Positions 8,641 through 17,295 of a stretch of DNA of 64,000 nucleotides are shown piece by piece (position 1 is the stretch's first letter; every line of letters starts with the position of its first letter). A program made the position numbers and the translations under genes. Source of the DNA: Starkeya sp. ORNL1 (GTDB taxonomy: Bacteria > Pseudomonadota > Alphaproteobacteria > Rhizobiales > Xanthobacteraceae); the NCBI RefSeq assembly GCF_012971745.1, contig NZ_CP048834.1:620001-684000 (forward strand). Direction: 5' to 3'. The notes below the pieces were generated by a model. That model worked only from the letters and a program-made list of their open reading frames with translations, did not search any database and was not told the origin of the DNA.

Positions 8641-11600
8641 AGACCACGACGACCAATCTCGCCGCCCGGCTGGTGCCCGGTGGCACTGTCACCCTTGCGA
8701 ACGTCCCGTCCGGCATGCACGGCCTGGCAGCGGCGGACCTTGCGCGCGCGCTTGCGGCGAGGCCGGATGCCGCCTGGCCGACGCTCACGGTCATTTGCCG
8801 CGACGCCGAGCGCATGGCCGAGCTGGAGCGCGCGCTGGCGTTCTTCGCGCCGGGCATCGAGGTGCTGCCGCTCCCCGCCTGGGACTGCCTGCCTTATGAC
8901 CGCGCCTCGCCGGCCGGCGCGATCGTCGCGCGGCGCATGACGACGCTCGCTCGGCTCGCCCGGGTGAAGGGGCGCGAGGCCGGTACCATCGTGCTCACGA
9001 CGGTGAACGCCGCGCTACAGCGGGTGCCGGCGCGTGCGCTGGTCGCGACGCAATCCTTCTCGGCGGCGCAGGGCAATGCGCTCTCGCTCGACGAGGTGGT
9101 CGGCTGGGCCGAGGTGAACGGCTTCCTGCGCACGCCGACGGTGCGCGACACCGGCGAATATGCGGTGCGCGGCGGCATTGTCGACCTGTTCCCGCCGGGC
9201 CTGCCGGCGCCGGTGCGGCTGGATTTCTTCGGCGATACGCTGGATTCGCTGCGCGCCTTCGATCCGGAAACGCAGCGCACCACCACGCAGATGCGCGCGC
9301 TCGACCTCGTGCCGATGAGCGAGCTCCAGCTCACCACCGAGACCATGCGCCGCTTCCGCATGGGCTATGTCGCCAGCTTCGGAGCCTCCACCAAGGGCGA
9401 CCCGCTCTATGAGGCGGTAAGCGAGGGCCGGCGCTTCCCCGGCATGGAACATTGGCTGCCGCTGTTCCACGAGAAGCTCGACACGCTGTTCGACTATCTT
9501 GAGGGCACGCCGGTGCTGATCGAGGCGCAGGCCGAAGAAGCCGCCGGCGAACGGCTGACCCAGATCGCCGATTATTATGAGGCGCGGCGCGAGGCGCTGG
9601 AGCATCCGGGGCAGGGGAGCGGCGCGCCCTACAAGGCGTTGAAGCCCGACGCGCTCTATCTCACTTCCGCGGAGTGGGAGGCGGCACACAAGGGCCGCGC
9701 GCTGGTGCGGCTCAGCCCGTTCGCGCTGCCGGAATCCAGGGATGTGATCGATCTCGACGGCCGCCCGGCTCGCTCCTTCGCAACGGAACGGGCCGATCCC
9801 GAGATCAATCTGTTCGAGGCGGCCGCGACCTATCTGCGCGAGCTGGCGGGCAAGAAGCGCACTGTGCTTGCCGCGTGGTCGGACGGCTCGCGCGATCGCC
9901 TCGCCACCGTACTCGCCGATCACGGGCTGAAGGGCACCGAGCGGGTCGGCTCGCGCGATGCCGCCGAGACGCTGCCGAAGGGCGCCATCGGCCTCGCCGT
10001 GCTCGGCATCGAGAGTGGCTTCGAGACCGATGGGCTTGTCGTCATCGGCGAGCAGGACATTCTCGGCGACCGCCTGGTGCGGCCGAAGCGCAAGGCGCGC
10101 CGACCGCAGGACATCATCGCCGAGCTGACCTCGCTCACCGCCGGCGATCTCGTCGTCCATGTCGACCACGGCATCGGGCGCTTCGTCGGCCTCAAGACTA
10201 TCGAGGCGATGGGCGCACCGCACGACTGCCTCGAAATCCACTATGCGGAGAGCTCGAAGCTGTTCCTGCCGGTGGAGAATCTCGAGCTGCTGTCGCGCTA
10301 TGGCTCGGAGGATACCGAGGCGCAGCTCGACCGGCTCGGCGGTGGTGGGTGGCAGGCACGCAAGGCCAAGATGCGCAGCCGCATCCGCGAAATGGCGGCC
10401 GAGCTCATCAAGGTCGCGGCCGAGCGTCAGCTCAAGGAGGCGCCGCGGCTGGTGCCGGCGGCAGGGCTCTATGACGAGTTCCGCGCCCGCTTCCCCTATG
10501 AGGAGACCGAGGACCAGGACGCTGCCATCGACTCGGTGTTCGACGATCTCGGCTCCGGCCACCCGATGGATCGGCTGATCTGCGGCGATGTCGGCTTCGG
10601 CAAGACGGAGGTGGCGCTGCGTGCCGCCTTCGCGGTGGCACTGAACGGCAAGCAGGTCGCCGTGGTGGTGCCGACCACGCTGCTGGCGCGCCAGCACTTC
10701 AAGACCTTCTCCGAGCGCTTCAAGGGGTTGCCCATCGTGGTCCGGCAGGCCTCGCGCCTCGTCACCTCGAAGGAAATGTCGGAGACCCGCAAGGGCCTCG
10801 CCGACGGCACCGTCGATATCGTCGTCGGCACCCATGCGCTGCTCGGCAAGGCGATCTCGTTCAAGGATCTCGGCCTCGTCATCGTCGACGAGGAGCAGCA
10901 TTTCGGCGTCGGCCACAAGGAGAAGCTGAAGCAGCTGCGCGCCGAGGTGCATGTGCTCACGCTCACCGCGACGCCGATCCCGCGCACGCTCCAGCTCGCC
11001 ATGACCGGAGTGCGCGAGCTCTCCATCATCGCCTCGCCGCCGGTCGACCGTCTCGCGGTGCGCACCTTCGTCACGCCGTTCGATCCGCTGATCGTGCGCG
11101 AAGCCCTGCTGCGCGAGCGCTATCGCGGCGGCCAGAGCTTCTATGTCTGCCCGCGTATCGAGGATCTCGGCGAGGTGAAGGAGTTCCTCGACCGGAACGT
11201 GCCCGAAGTGAAGGTCGCGGTGGCCCACGGCCAGATGGCGGCGAGCCAGCTCGAAGAGATCATGTCCGCCTTCTATGACGGGCAGTTCGACGTGCTGCTC
11301 TCCACCACCATCGTCGAGAGCGGGCTCGATATCCCGACTGCCAACACGCTGGTGATCCACCGCGCCGACATGTTCGGCCTCGCCCAGCTCTACCAGCTGC
11401 GCGGCCGGGTGGGTCGGTCCAAGACCCGCGCCTATGCGATATTTACTTTGCCGGCTGAAAAGGCGATCACCGCACAGGCGGAGCGCCGGCTCAAAGTGTT
11501 GCAGTCGCTGGATACGCTAGGCGCCGGCTTCCAGCTCGCCAGCCATGATCTCGATATTCGCGGCGCCGGCAACCTGCTCGGCGACGAACAGTCTGGCCAC

Positions 11601-12158
11601 ATCAAGGAAGTCGGCTACGAACTTTACCAGGAGATGCTGGAGGAGGCGATTGCCAACCTCAAGGCCGGCATCACTGCGCCGGTCGCCGACAAATGGTCGC
11701 CGAACATCTCCATCGGTACGCCGGTGCTCATCCCGGAGGATTATGTCGCCGACCTGCACGTGCGGCTCGGCCTCTATCGCCGGCTCGCCGACATCGAGAC
11801 CGACGGCGAGATCGAGGCCATCGGTGCCGAACTGGTGGATCGCTTCGGCGAAGCGCCGGTCGAGGTCGACCAGTTGCTGAAGCTCGTCGCCATCAAGGCG
11901 ATGTGCCGGCGCGCCAATGTCGAGAAGGTCGATGCCGGCCCGCGCGGGGCGGTGATCACCTTCCGCGACGCGAAGTTCCCGAACCCGGGCGGCCTCGTCG
12001 CCTATCTCGGCAAGCCGCACGTCATCGCCAAGGTGCGACCGGACCTGAGGATCGTGTTCTCGGAAGACTGGCCCGACGCCACGGCGCGGTTGAAGGGCAC
12101 CGGTGCGATCCTGAAGGATTTGGCGAAGATCGCGGAGCAGACGGCCAAGGCGGCTTAG
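8637..12158 (+). CDS. mfd: Transcription-repair coupling factor Mfd
   Basis: A 1173-residue translocase that removes RNA polymerase stalled at lesions and recruits UvrA. The N-terminal third is the UvrB-like region (LPAWDCLPYDR...SP). The RNA-polymerase-interaction stretch VHVDHGIGRFVGL is next. The helicase core has GDVGFGKTEVALRAAF near residue 650, VDEEQHFGV, TATPIPRTLQLA, VESGLDIP and QLYQLRGRVGRS. The C-terminal region with LGAGFQLASHDLDIRGAGN and the regulatory D7 part is complete. The gene begins inside the sdhE stop and ends just before a family B repeat. Confidence 0.98.
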   Translation: MKTTTTNLAARLVPGGTVTLANVPSGMHGLAAADLARALAARPDAAWPTLTVICRDAERMAELERALAFFAPGIEVLPLPAWDCLPYDRASPAGAIVARRMTTLARLARVKGREAGTIVLTTVNAALQRVPARALVATQSFSAAQGNALSLDEVVGWAEVNGFLRTPTVRDTGEYAVRGGIVDLFPPGLPAPVRLDFFGDTLDSLRAFDPETQRTTTQMRALDLVPMSELQLTTETMRRFRMGYVASFGASTKGDPLYEAVSEGRRFPGMEHWLPLFHEKLDTLFDYLEGTPVLIEAQAEEAAGERLTQIADYYEARREALEHPGQGSGAPYKALKPDALYLTSAEWEAAHKGRALVRLSPFALPESRDVIDLDGRPARSFATERADPEINLFEAAATYLRELAGKKRTVLAAWSDGSRDRLATVLADHGLKGTERVGSRDAAETLPKGAIGLAVLGIESGFETDGLVVIGEQDILGDRLVRPKRKARRPQDIIAELTSLTAGDLVVHVDHGIGRFVGLKTIEAMGAPHDCLEIHYAESSKLFLPVENLELLSRYGSEDTEAQLDRLGGGGWQARKAKMRSRIREMAAELIKVAAERQLKEAPRLVPAAGLYDEFRARFPYEETEDQDAAIDSVFDDLGSGHPMDRLICGDVGFGKTEVALRAAFAVALNGKQVAVVVPTTLLARQHFKTFSERFKGLPIVVRQASRLVTSKEMSETRKGLADGTVDIVVGTHALLGKAISFKDLGLVIVDEEQHFGVGHKEKLKQLRAEVHVLTLTATPIPRTLQLAMTGVRELSIIASPPVDRLAVRTFVTPFDPLIVREALLRERYRGGQSFYVCPRIEDLGEVKEFLDRNVPEVKVAVAHGQMAASQLEEIMSAFYDGQFDVLLSTTIVESGLDIPTANTLVIHRADMFGLAQLYQLRGRVGRSKTRAYAIFTLPAEKAITAQAERRLKVLQSLDTLGAGFQLASHDLDIRGAGNLLGDEQSGHIKEVGYELYQEMLEEAIANLKAGITAPVADKWSPNISIGTPVLIPEDYVADLHVRLGLYRRLADIETDGEIEAIGAELVDRFGEAPVEVDQLLKLVAIKAMCRRANVEKVDAGPRGAVITFRDAKFPNPGGLVAYLGKPHVIAKVRPDLRIVFSEDWPDATARLKGTGAILKDLAKIAEQTAKAA

Positions 12159-12160
12159 TC

Positions 12161-12260
12161 ACGTCATCCCGGACGCGCCGCAGGCGCGAGCCGGGATCGT
12201 CCGCGGAACTGGCGAGCGATCCCGGCTCTACGCGCTATGCGCTTCGGCCGGGATGACGAT
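12161..12260. repeat. Family B palindromic repeat at a convergent gene junction
   Basis: About 100 bases with near-perfect outer inverted ends (ACGTCATCCCGG and CCGGGATGACG) and inner arms AGCCGGGATCG and CGATCCCGGCT. It lies between the stops of mfd (+) and the small secreted protein gene (-). A second copy is at 15645-15753, also between convergent genes. Confidence 0.88.
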
Positions 12261-12274
12261 GGTGGAGAAGCGGA

Positions 12275-12580
12275 TCACTGCTCGTCGTACGCCCCGTCAT
12301 TGTCCGGCATGAGATCGGAATCGACGTCGGAGCCCGCACCGGAATCGATCGGGTCGTTGCCGCCGGCCTGGTCCTGGTAATCCTCGCTCTTGTCGGAGCC
12401 GGGATTGTCCTCGAGCGGGCCGGGATCGAGATAATTGGGATCATTGTGGGTCGGGAAGGTGATCTCGACATCGCTGCTGCCGCCGGGGCGGATGGTAATG
12501 TGCTCCTCCGCCTGCTGTGCGAACGCAGGACTGGCCGCGAGGCCGAGAAGGGCAGCAAAGGCGATTGCGGCGTAGCGCAT
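12275..12580 (-). CDS. Small acidic secreted protein of unknown function
   Basis: A 101-residue protein with a clear Sec signal (MRYAAIAFAALLGLAASPAFA, cleavage after about residue 21). The mature part is very acidic and rich in Asp, Gly, Pro and Asn, with no Cys, and is probably unstructured unless it binds divalent metal. The ATG at 12580 has a CGGAG site. No family was recognised. The gene is not obviously co-transcribed with the binding-protein gene upstream, which ends about 106 bases away. Confidence 0.7.
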   Translation of the reverse strand: MRYAAIAFAALLGLAASPAFAQQAEEHITIRPGGSSDVEITFPTHNDPNYLDPGPLEDNPGSDKSEDYQDQAGGNDPIDSGAGSDVDSDLMPDNDGAYDEQ

Positions 12581-12686
12581 GGGTCGAACTCCGAGTGGGC
12601 ACGGCGCCCTCGCTGCCCTAAGGAGCCGTTTCCGTAGCGCCTGTCCAGAGCCAAAGAGCAGGAATGGCTGCGGACGCAGCGTCACC

Positions 12687-14495
12687 TCAGCTGACCTGCC
12701 ACCAGCTCTCCGCCAGCGTTCCCGACAGCGACACCTTGGCCGGGCGCGCCACCTTGCGCCAGCGCGCCACCCACTGGCCGGGCGTGTAGAACAGCGGCAC
12801 CGAGAACTGCGCCGAGATCAGCACGCGGTCGAGCGCGCGCACCGCCGAGACGAAATCCGGCCGCCCCCGCGCTTGCAGCAGCGCCTCGATCATGGCGTCC
12901 GCCGCCGGGCTCTTCAGCCCCATGAAATTGCGCGTGCCCGGCGTGTCGGCAGCCGCCGAGCCGAAATAGAAGGACTGCTCATTGCCGGGCGAGAGCGACT
13001 GGTCCCAGATATAGGGCACCATGTCATAATCATAGGTCTGCTTGCGGTTCTCGAACTGCACAGCATCGACCGGGCGGATGTCGAGGGTGATACCGGCGCG
13101 CTTCAGCATGCGCTGATAGGCGAGCGCCAGGCGTTCCTGGTCCTTGGTTCCGACCAGGAGTTCCGCCACGAACGGCTTGCCGGTGGCGCGGGAGGTGAGG
13201 GCGCCTTTCTCGACCTGCCAACCAGCGGCATCGAACAGATCGAGCGCGCGCTTGAGGCTCTCGCGGTCGCGTCCCGAACCGTCGGAGACCGGCGGTTGCC
13301 AGCGGCCATCCATCACCGCCGGCAGCACCGCATCGGGGAAGCGGGCGAGCAGTTCGCGTTCGCGCTCATCAGCCGGCCGGCCGCGAGCGGATAGCTCGGA
13401 ATCGTCATAGAAGCTGCCGTTGCGCTTGTAGACGCCGAAATAGAGATTGTGGTTGGACCATTCGAAATCGAACAGCTCGACGAACGCCGCCCGCACCCGC
13501 ACATCCTTGAATATGTCGCGCCGCATATTGAAGATCAGCGCCGAATAGGGCTTGGGCTGCCCGGTCGCGACCTCCTCCAGCACGATGCGGCCGTCGCGCA
13601 CCGCGGGAATGTCGTAGCCGGTCTTCCAGCGACCGGGATCGGTCTCGAAGCGTATGTCGGCAAGCCCGCGCTTGAAGGCCTCGAACTGGCTGTTGACGTC
13701 GCGATAGAAGTCGTAGCGCAGGCTGTCGAAATTATAGTTGCCGCGGTTCGGCGCGAGGCTCCGCCCCCAATAGTCCGGCGCGCGGGAGAGGATGACGGTC
13801 TCGCCCGGCTTCACCTGCGCGACGACATAGGGCCCGCTGCCGAGCGGCGCGGTGAAGCTGGTCTCCTCGAAGCTCGCCGCATTGGTGGCGTGCTCAGCCA
13901 GTATCGGCATCAGCGCCAGGATCAGCGGCAGCTCGCGGTCCTCCACGGCGAAATCGAAGCGTACGCCGCGTTCCCCATGGAGCGCGGCCTTCGCCACCTT
14001 GCCGTAATAGGTGCGCAGGTTCGGCCGGCCTTTGGTCTTCAAGAGCTCGAAGGAGAACAGCACGTCCTCGGGACGCACCGGGCGCCCGTCGGAAAAGCGC
14101 GCGGCGGGGTCGAGCTCGAAGGCGACATAGGAGCGGGCATCGTCGGTCTCGACGCTGCGCGCGATCAGCCCATAGAGCGTGAAGGGCTCGTCGGGACTGC
14201 GCGCCATCAGGCTCTCGACGATGTTCCAGCGGATGAAGGGCGGCGGCGTGCCGCGCACGATGAACGGGTTGAGGCTGTCGAAGGTGCCGACCGCCGCCTG
14301 CACGATTCGTCCGCCCTGCGGCGCCTCCGGATTGACGCTGGCGTAGTTGGAAAAGCCGGCCGGGTAGAGCGGCGCACCATGCATCGCGATACCGTGGGCC
14401 GGACCGCTCGCGCTCCACGCGACACGTGGTCCCAGCGCGAAGGTGGCCCCGGCGAGGCTATTGCGGATGAAACGGCGTCGGGTAATACCGGCCAA
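12687..14495 (-). CDS. Tat-exported family 5 extracellular solute-binding protein (YejA-like)
   Basis: A periplasmic binding protein of about 602 residues from the oligopeptide/DppA-OppA class (SBP_bac_5), closest in architecture to YejA, which serves peptide and microcin C uptake. Visible segments include YPAGFSNYASVNPEAPQGG, FDSLNPFIVRG, RFSDGRPVRPEDVLFSFE and LGSGPYVV. A TTG at 14495 was chosen as start: it follows GAGGAG by nine bases and gives MAGITRRRFIRNSLAG, a compact twin-arginine signal. An upstream ATG at 14552 would add 19 residues without a comparable site. No permease or ATPase genes are adjacent, so this is an orphan binding protein here. Confidence 0.88.
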   Translation of the reverse strand: MAGITRRRFIRNSLAGATFALGPRVAWSASGPAHGIAMHGAPLYPAGFSNYASVNPEAPQGGRIVQAAVGTFDSLNPFIVRGTPPPFIRWNIVESLMARSPDEPFTLYGLIARSVETDDARSYVAFELDPAARFSDGRPVRPEDVLFSFELLKTKGRPNLRTYYGKVAKAALHGERGVRFDFAVEDRELPLILALMPILAEHATNAASFEETSFTAPLGSGPYVVAQVKPGETVILSRAPDYWGRSLAPNRGNYNFDSLRYDFYRDVNSQFEAFKRGLADIRFETDPGRWKTGYDIPAVRDGRIVLEEVATGQPKPYSALIFNMRRDIFKDVRVRAAFVELFDFEWSNHNLYFGVYKRNGSFYDDSELSARGRPADERERELLARFPDAVLPAVMDGRWQPPVSDGSGRDRESLKRALDLFDAAGWQVEKGALTSRATGKPFVAELLVGTKDQERLALAYQRMLKRAGITLDIRPVDAVQFENRKQTYDYDMVPYIWDQSLSPGNEQSFYFGSAAADTPGTRNFMGLKSPAADAMIEALLQARGRPDFVSAVRALDRVLISAQFSVPLFYTPGQWVARWRKVARPAKVSLSGTLAESWWQVS

Positions 14496-14684
14496 GGGCG
14501 AAGGCTCCTCGTCCACGTGGCGAGTCAGGAATTTATCAGATAGAAGTAGCACGCCGCGGCGGGCGTAACTGCCGAAACGTCACGGTCCTGCCTTAATTGG
14601 CACCGAGACAGCCACCACCCGGAGAAGGCGCCCAGGCGTCCGCCGCCGTCGCGTGGCGATTGGCTTGCACGACAGGAACTCGAT

Positions 14685-15527
14685 ATGACCAGACGCTCAT
14701 CTCTTGCGCCGCGCCTTGCGCAATGTGCCGTTCTGGCGCTCGCCATCACTGGCGCGGCGACCATGGCGCAGGCCCAGACGGCGCCGACCCCCGCACCCGC
14801 CAAGCCGGCGGCACCGGCCAAGCCCGCTGCTCCCAAGCCTGCAGCGACGGCCAAGCCCGCGACGCCGGCCAAGCCCGGGGCGGCCGCGGCCGGTGGTGCA
14901 GCAGCTGGCGCTGCCGGTGCGGCTGCTGCCGCTCCCGATGGGCAGGCGGCCCCGACGGCGCTGGCGCTCCCTTGGTTGAAGCGCTGCGCCGACGATCCGC
15001 AGATCAAGAAGCAGATCTGCAGCATGGAGCAGACCATCCTCAGTGATGTCGGGCAGTTCATCGCCCGCTTCGGCATCCTCGAGGTGAAGGACGATAACAA
15101 GATGGCCTTCACCATCGGCCTGCCGAACGGCGTGCTGCTGCGCCAGGGCTTCCGCGTCGTGCTCGCCGGTGATGAGCCCAAGGCTGGCAGCTACGTGGTG
15201 TGCGACGACAAGACCTGTCGCGGCGATGTGGTGATCGACACTGCCTTCCTCGACAAGATGAAGAAGGCGCCGGGCGTGACCCTGCAATACGCCAACAGCA
15301 CCGGCCGCATCGTCTCGATCCCGGTCGGCCTCGGCGGCTTCACCAAGGCCTATGACGGCCCGCCGACCGACCAGAAGGCATTCACCGACGAATTCTCGAA
15401 GATCGAAGCGACGATCAAGCAGAACGTTGCCCAGCGCCAGCAGGCCGTGCAGCAGCAGACCCAGCAGATGACCGAAGGCCTGGAGAAGCTCGGCGCCCAG
15501 CGCCAGCAGGCTGCCCCGCAACAGTGA
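14685..15527 (+). CDS. Invasion-associated locus B (IalB) family protein
   Basis: A 280-residue exported protein. A Sec signal ends near AQAQ. Residues about 32-90 form an unusual Ala/Pro/Lys-rich low-complexity linker made of repeated AKPAAP-like units and then an Ala/Gly run. The IalB domain follows: WLKRCADDPQIKKQICSMEQ with paired Cys, then GLPNGVLLRQGFRVVL and VVCDDKTCRGDVVID. The C-terminal tail is Gln-rich (about 35 residues) and likely helical. IalB was named for erythrocyte invasion in Bartonella, but the family is widespread in free-living Hyphomicrobiales, where the role is unclear. A strong terminator hairpin follows. Confidence 0.88.
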   Translation: MTRRSSLAPRLAQCAVLALAITGAATMAQAQTAPTPAPAKPAAPAKPAAPKPAATAKPATPAKPGAAAAGGAAAGAAGAAAAAPDGQAAPTALALPWLKRCADDPQIKKQICSMEQTILSDVGQFIARFGILEVKDDNKMAFTIGLPNGVLLRQGFRVVLAGDEPKAGSYVVCDDKTCRGDVVIDTAFLDKMKKAPGVTLQYANSTGRIVSIPVGLGGFTKAYDGPPTDQKAFTDEFSKIEATIKQNVAQRQQAVQQQTQQMTEGLEKLGAQRQQAAPQQ

Positions 15528-15556
15528 TCGACTAGTCGGTCACGATACAGGTTACG

Positions 15557-15586
15557 AACGCCCGGCCTCGTGCCGGGCGTTTTGCT
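15557..15586 (+). terminator. Intrinsic terminator after the IalB-family gene
   Basis: A perfect ten-base stem, AACGCCCGGC/GCCGGGCGTT with a CTCGT loop, runs into TTTGCTTTTT. It begins about 30 bases after the stop codon. Confidence 0.9.
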
Positions 15587-15644
15587 TTTTGCCGGCGCCA
15601 ACGGCAGGCGTCACCCCACAAACGGGCGTCACCTCACAAACAGA

Positions 15645-15753
15645 TGTCATCCCGGACGGCCGGAGGCCGAGCCGGGATCGCACAGGCAAGGTGTTGTGCG
15701 GGACTTCACGCGATCCCGGCTCTACGTCCTGCGGGCTCCGGCCGGGATGACGA
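15645..15753. repeat. Family B palindromic repeat at a convergent junction
   Basis: TGTCATCCCGGACGGCCGGAG opens the element as a truncated copy of the motif at 12161, and CCGGCCGGGATGACG closes it, with GAGCCGGGATCG and CGATCCCGGCTC as inner arms. Just upstream (15607-15642) are two tandem 18-base units of the form GGCGTCACCYCACAAAC. It separates the IalB gene (+) from hspQ (-). Confidence 0.85.
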
Positions 15754-15772
15754 TGTGGTAGGGACAGAGCGC

Positions 15773-16105
15773 CTACTGCAGCCGGTCGGTCCGCACCCGC
15801 CAGCCGCCATCGCCGTCGGCGACGAGCATCTCTTCGACCTGCGGGTGGCGCACCGGCTCGCCGGAGGTGTCCGGTTCGAGGTTCTGTTCGGAGACATAGG
15901 CGACGTATTCCGTCTCCGCATTCTCGGCGAGCAGATGGTAGAAGGGCTGGTCTTTGGTCGGGCGGATGTCCTCGGGGATCGACTCCCACCATTCATCGGT
16001 GTTGGCGAATTCCGGATCGACGTCGAAGACCACGCCGCGGAACGGATAGTGCCGGTGTCGCACCACCTGTCCGATACGATATTTGGCGTTTCGTTCCTTC
16101 ATCAT
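15773..16105 (-). CDS. hspQ: Heat-shock protein HspQ (hemimethylated-DNA-binding YccV-like)
   Basis: A 110-residue member of the HspQ/YccV family, which in enterobacteria binds hemimethylated DNA and acts as a specificity factor for Lon. The motifs YRIGQVVRHRHYPFRGVVFDVDP, quoted here as IGQVVRHRHYPFRGVVFD, and QPFYHLLAE...YVSEQNLEPD are the conserved core. Two consecutive ATG codons (16105, 16102) are possible starts. The gene is monocistronic, facing a family B repeat at its 3' end. No heat-shock promoter could be identified with confidence. Confidence 0.94.
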   Translation of the reverse strand: MMKERNAKYRIGQVVRHRHYPFRGVVFDVDPEFANTDEWWESIPEDIRPTKDQPFYHLLAENAETEYVAYVSEQNLEPDTSGEPVRHPQVEEMLVADGDGGWRVRTDRLQ

Positions 16106-16293
16106 CCGTCCGTTCCATCGTCACGAAGGACCGCCGCGGCGCGAGGAAGGCCTCGGGAGCGGTCCTGTTCGGCCCGGCGGCTTAACCGCGAACCCGTCAT
16201 TCAGCCGCAACATATCCATTCGCACGCAAAGTCGAAAGACACCCCACGAAGTGACGGATTGACCCGTATCGAATCCCCCGATAGCTCGCGTCC

Positions 16294-17256
16294 ATGGCTG
16301 AAGTCCTCGCCCTGGCGCTTCCCTTTTTCGGTGTGATCTTCCTCGGCTTCGGTTGCGGTCGCATTGCCCGCATCCCGGAGAGCGGGCTGGCCTGGCTCAG
16401 CTTCTTCATCATCTATGTCGCGCTGCCGGCGCTGTTCTTCTCGCTGGTGGCGCGCACGCCATTCGCCGAGCTGACCAATGGCAGCTTCATCCTCGCCACC
16501 ACGGCCTCCACCGCGACCTGCTTCGCGCTGTCCTTCGGCATCGGGCTGTGGCTGCGGCGCGGCAGCGTGCCGGAGGCGAGCATCGCCGCCATCGTCGGTT
16601 CCTATGCCAATGTCGGCTATATGGGCCCGGGCCTGACGCTCGGCGCGCTGGGCGCCAGCGCGTCGGTGCCGACCGCGCTGATCTTCGTGTTCGACAGCCT
16701 GTTCTTCTTCACCATCGTGCCGCTGCTGATGGCGACCTCGACCCGCTACAAGCGTTCGCTCGCCGGCACCGTGTTGCTCGTCATCAAGCGGGTAGTGACG
16801 CATCCTTTCAACATCGCGACCTTCCTGGGCGTCGTCGCCGCCTATGTCGAGTTCCACCCGCCGGCCGCCATCGAGCGCACGCTGGAGTTCCTGAAGAACG
16901 CCGCGGCACCGTGCGCGCTGTTCACGCTCGGCGTCTCGGTGGCGCTGCGGCCGATGGAGCGCTTTCAGTGGGAAGTGCCGCCGCTGATCGCCATCAAGCT
17001 GCTGCTGCACCCGTTGCTGGTGTTCGTGGTGCTGTCGCTGGTCGGCAGTTTCGAGCCGGTGTGGGTGGCGACGGCGGTGCTGATGGCCGGCCTGCCGCCG
17101 GCGCTCAACGCCTTCATCATGGCCAAGCAATACGACACCTATGTCGAGGCGGCGTCCGGCGGCGTGCTGGTGGGCACCATGGTCTCGGTGCTGACCGTGA
17201 CCGCGCTGCTCTATGCCGTGCAGCACGACATGCTGCCGCGCACGCTATTTCCTTAA
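16294..17256 (+). CDS. AEC-family (auxin efflux carrier type) transporter
   Basis: A 320-residue inner-membrane carrier with about ten hydrophobic segments in two five-helix halves. The N-terminal LPFFGVIFLGFGCGR and WLSFFIIYVALPALFF segments, GSYANVGYMGPGL in the middle and MAGLPPALNAFIMAKQY near the C terminus are characteristic of PF03547. Bacterial members move malonate, malate or other small acids. The substrate here is unknown, and no metabolic gene is adjacent. The gene converges on the UbiH-type gene across a small hairpin. Confidence 0.92.
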   Translation: MAEVLALALPFFGVIFLGFGCGRIARIPESGLAWLSFFIIYVALPALFFSLVARTPFAELTNGSFILATTASTATCFALSFGIGLWLRRGSVPEASIAAIVGSYANVGYMGPGLTLGALGASASVPTALIFVFDSLFFFTIVPLLMATSTRYKRSLAGTVLLVIKRVVTHPFNIATFLGVVAAYVEFHPPAAIERTLEFLKNAAAPCALFTLGVSVALRPMERFQWEVPPLIAIKLLLHPLLVFVVLSLVGSFEPVWVATAVLMAGLPPALNAFIMAKQYDTYVEAASGGVLVGTMVSVLTVTALLYAVQHDMLPRTLFP

Positions 17257-17260
17257 TTTA

Positions 17261-17279
17261 CTCTCCCCGACGGGGAGAG
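17261..17279. terminator. Short palindrome between convergent genes
   Basis: CTCTCCCC-GAC-GGGGAGAG forms an eight-base perfect stem in the 39-base gap between two convergent genes. It lacks a T run on either side, so it may be a weak bidirectional terminator or a common rhizobial palindromic unit. Confidence 0.5.
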
Positions 17280-17295
17280 GGGGAAGGTCGTCGTT

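Noticed and set aside
9015..11360. 781-codon open frame on the minus strand
   Set aside because: It lies entirely opposite mfd, whose helicase motifs are certain; the antisense product has no recognisable domains.
14800..14940. Tandem repeats that could suggest a CRISPR-like array
   Set aside because: They are in-frame codon repeats (AKPAAP-type) inside the IalB-family gene, without regular spacers.
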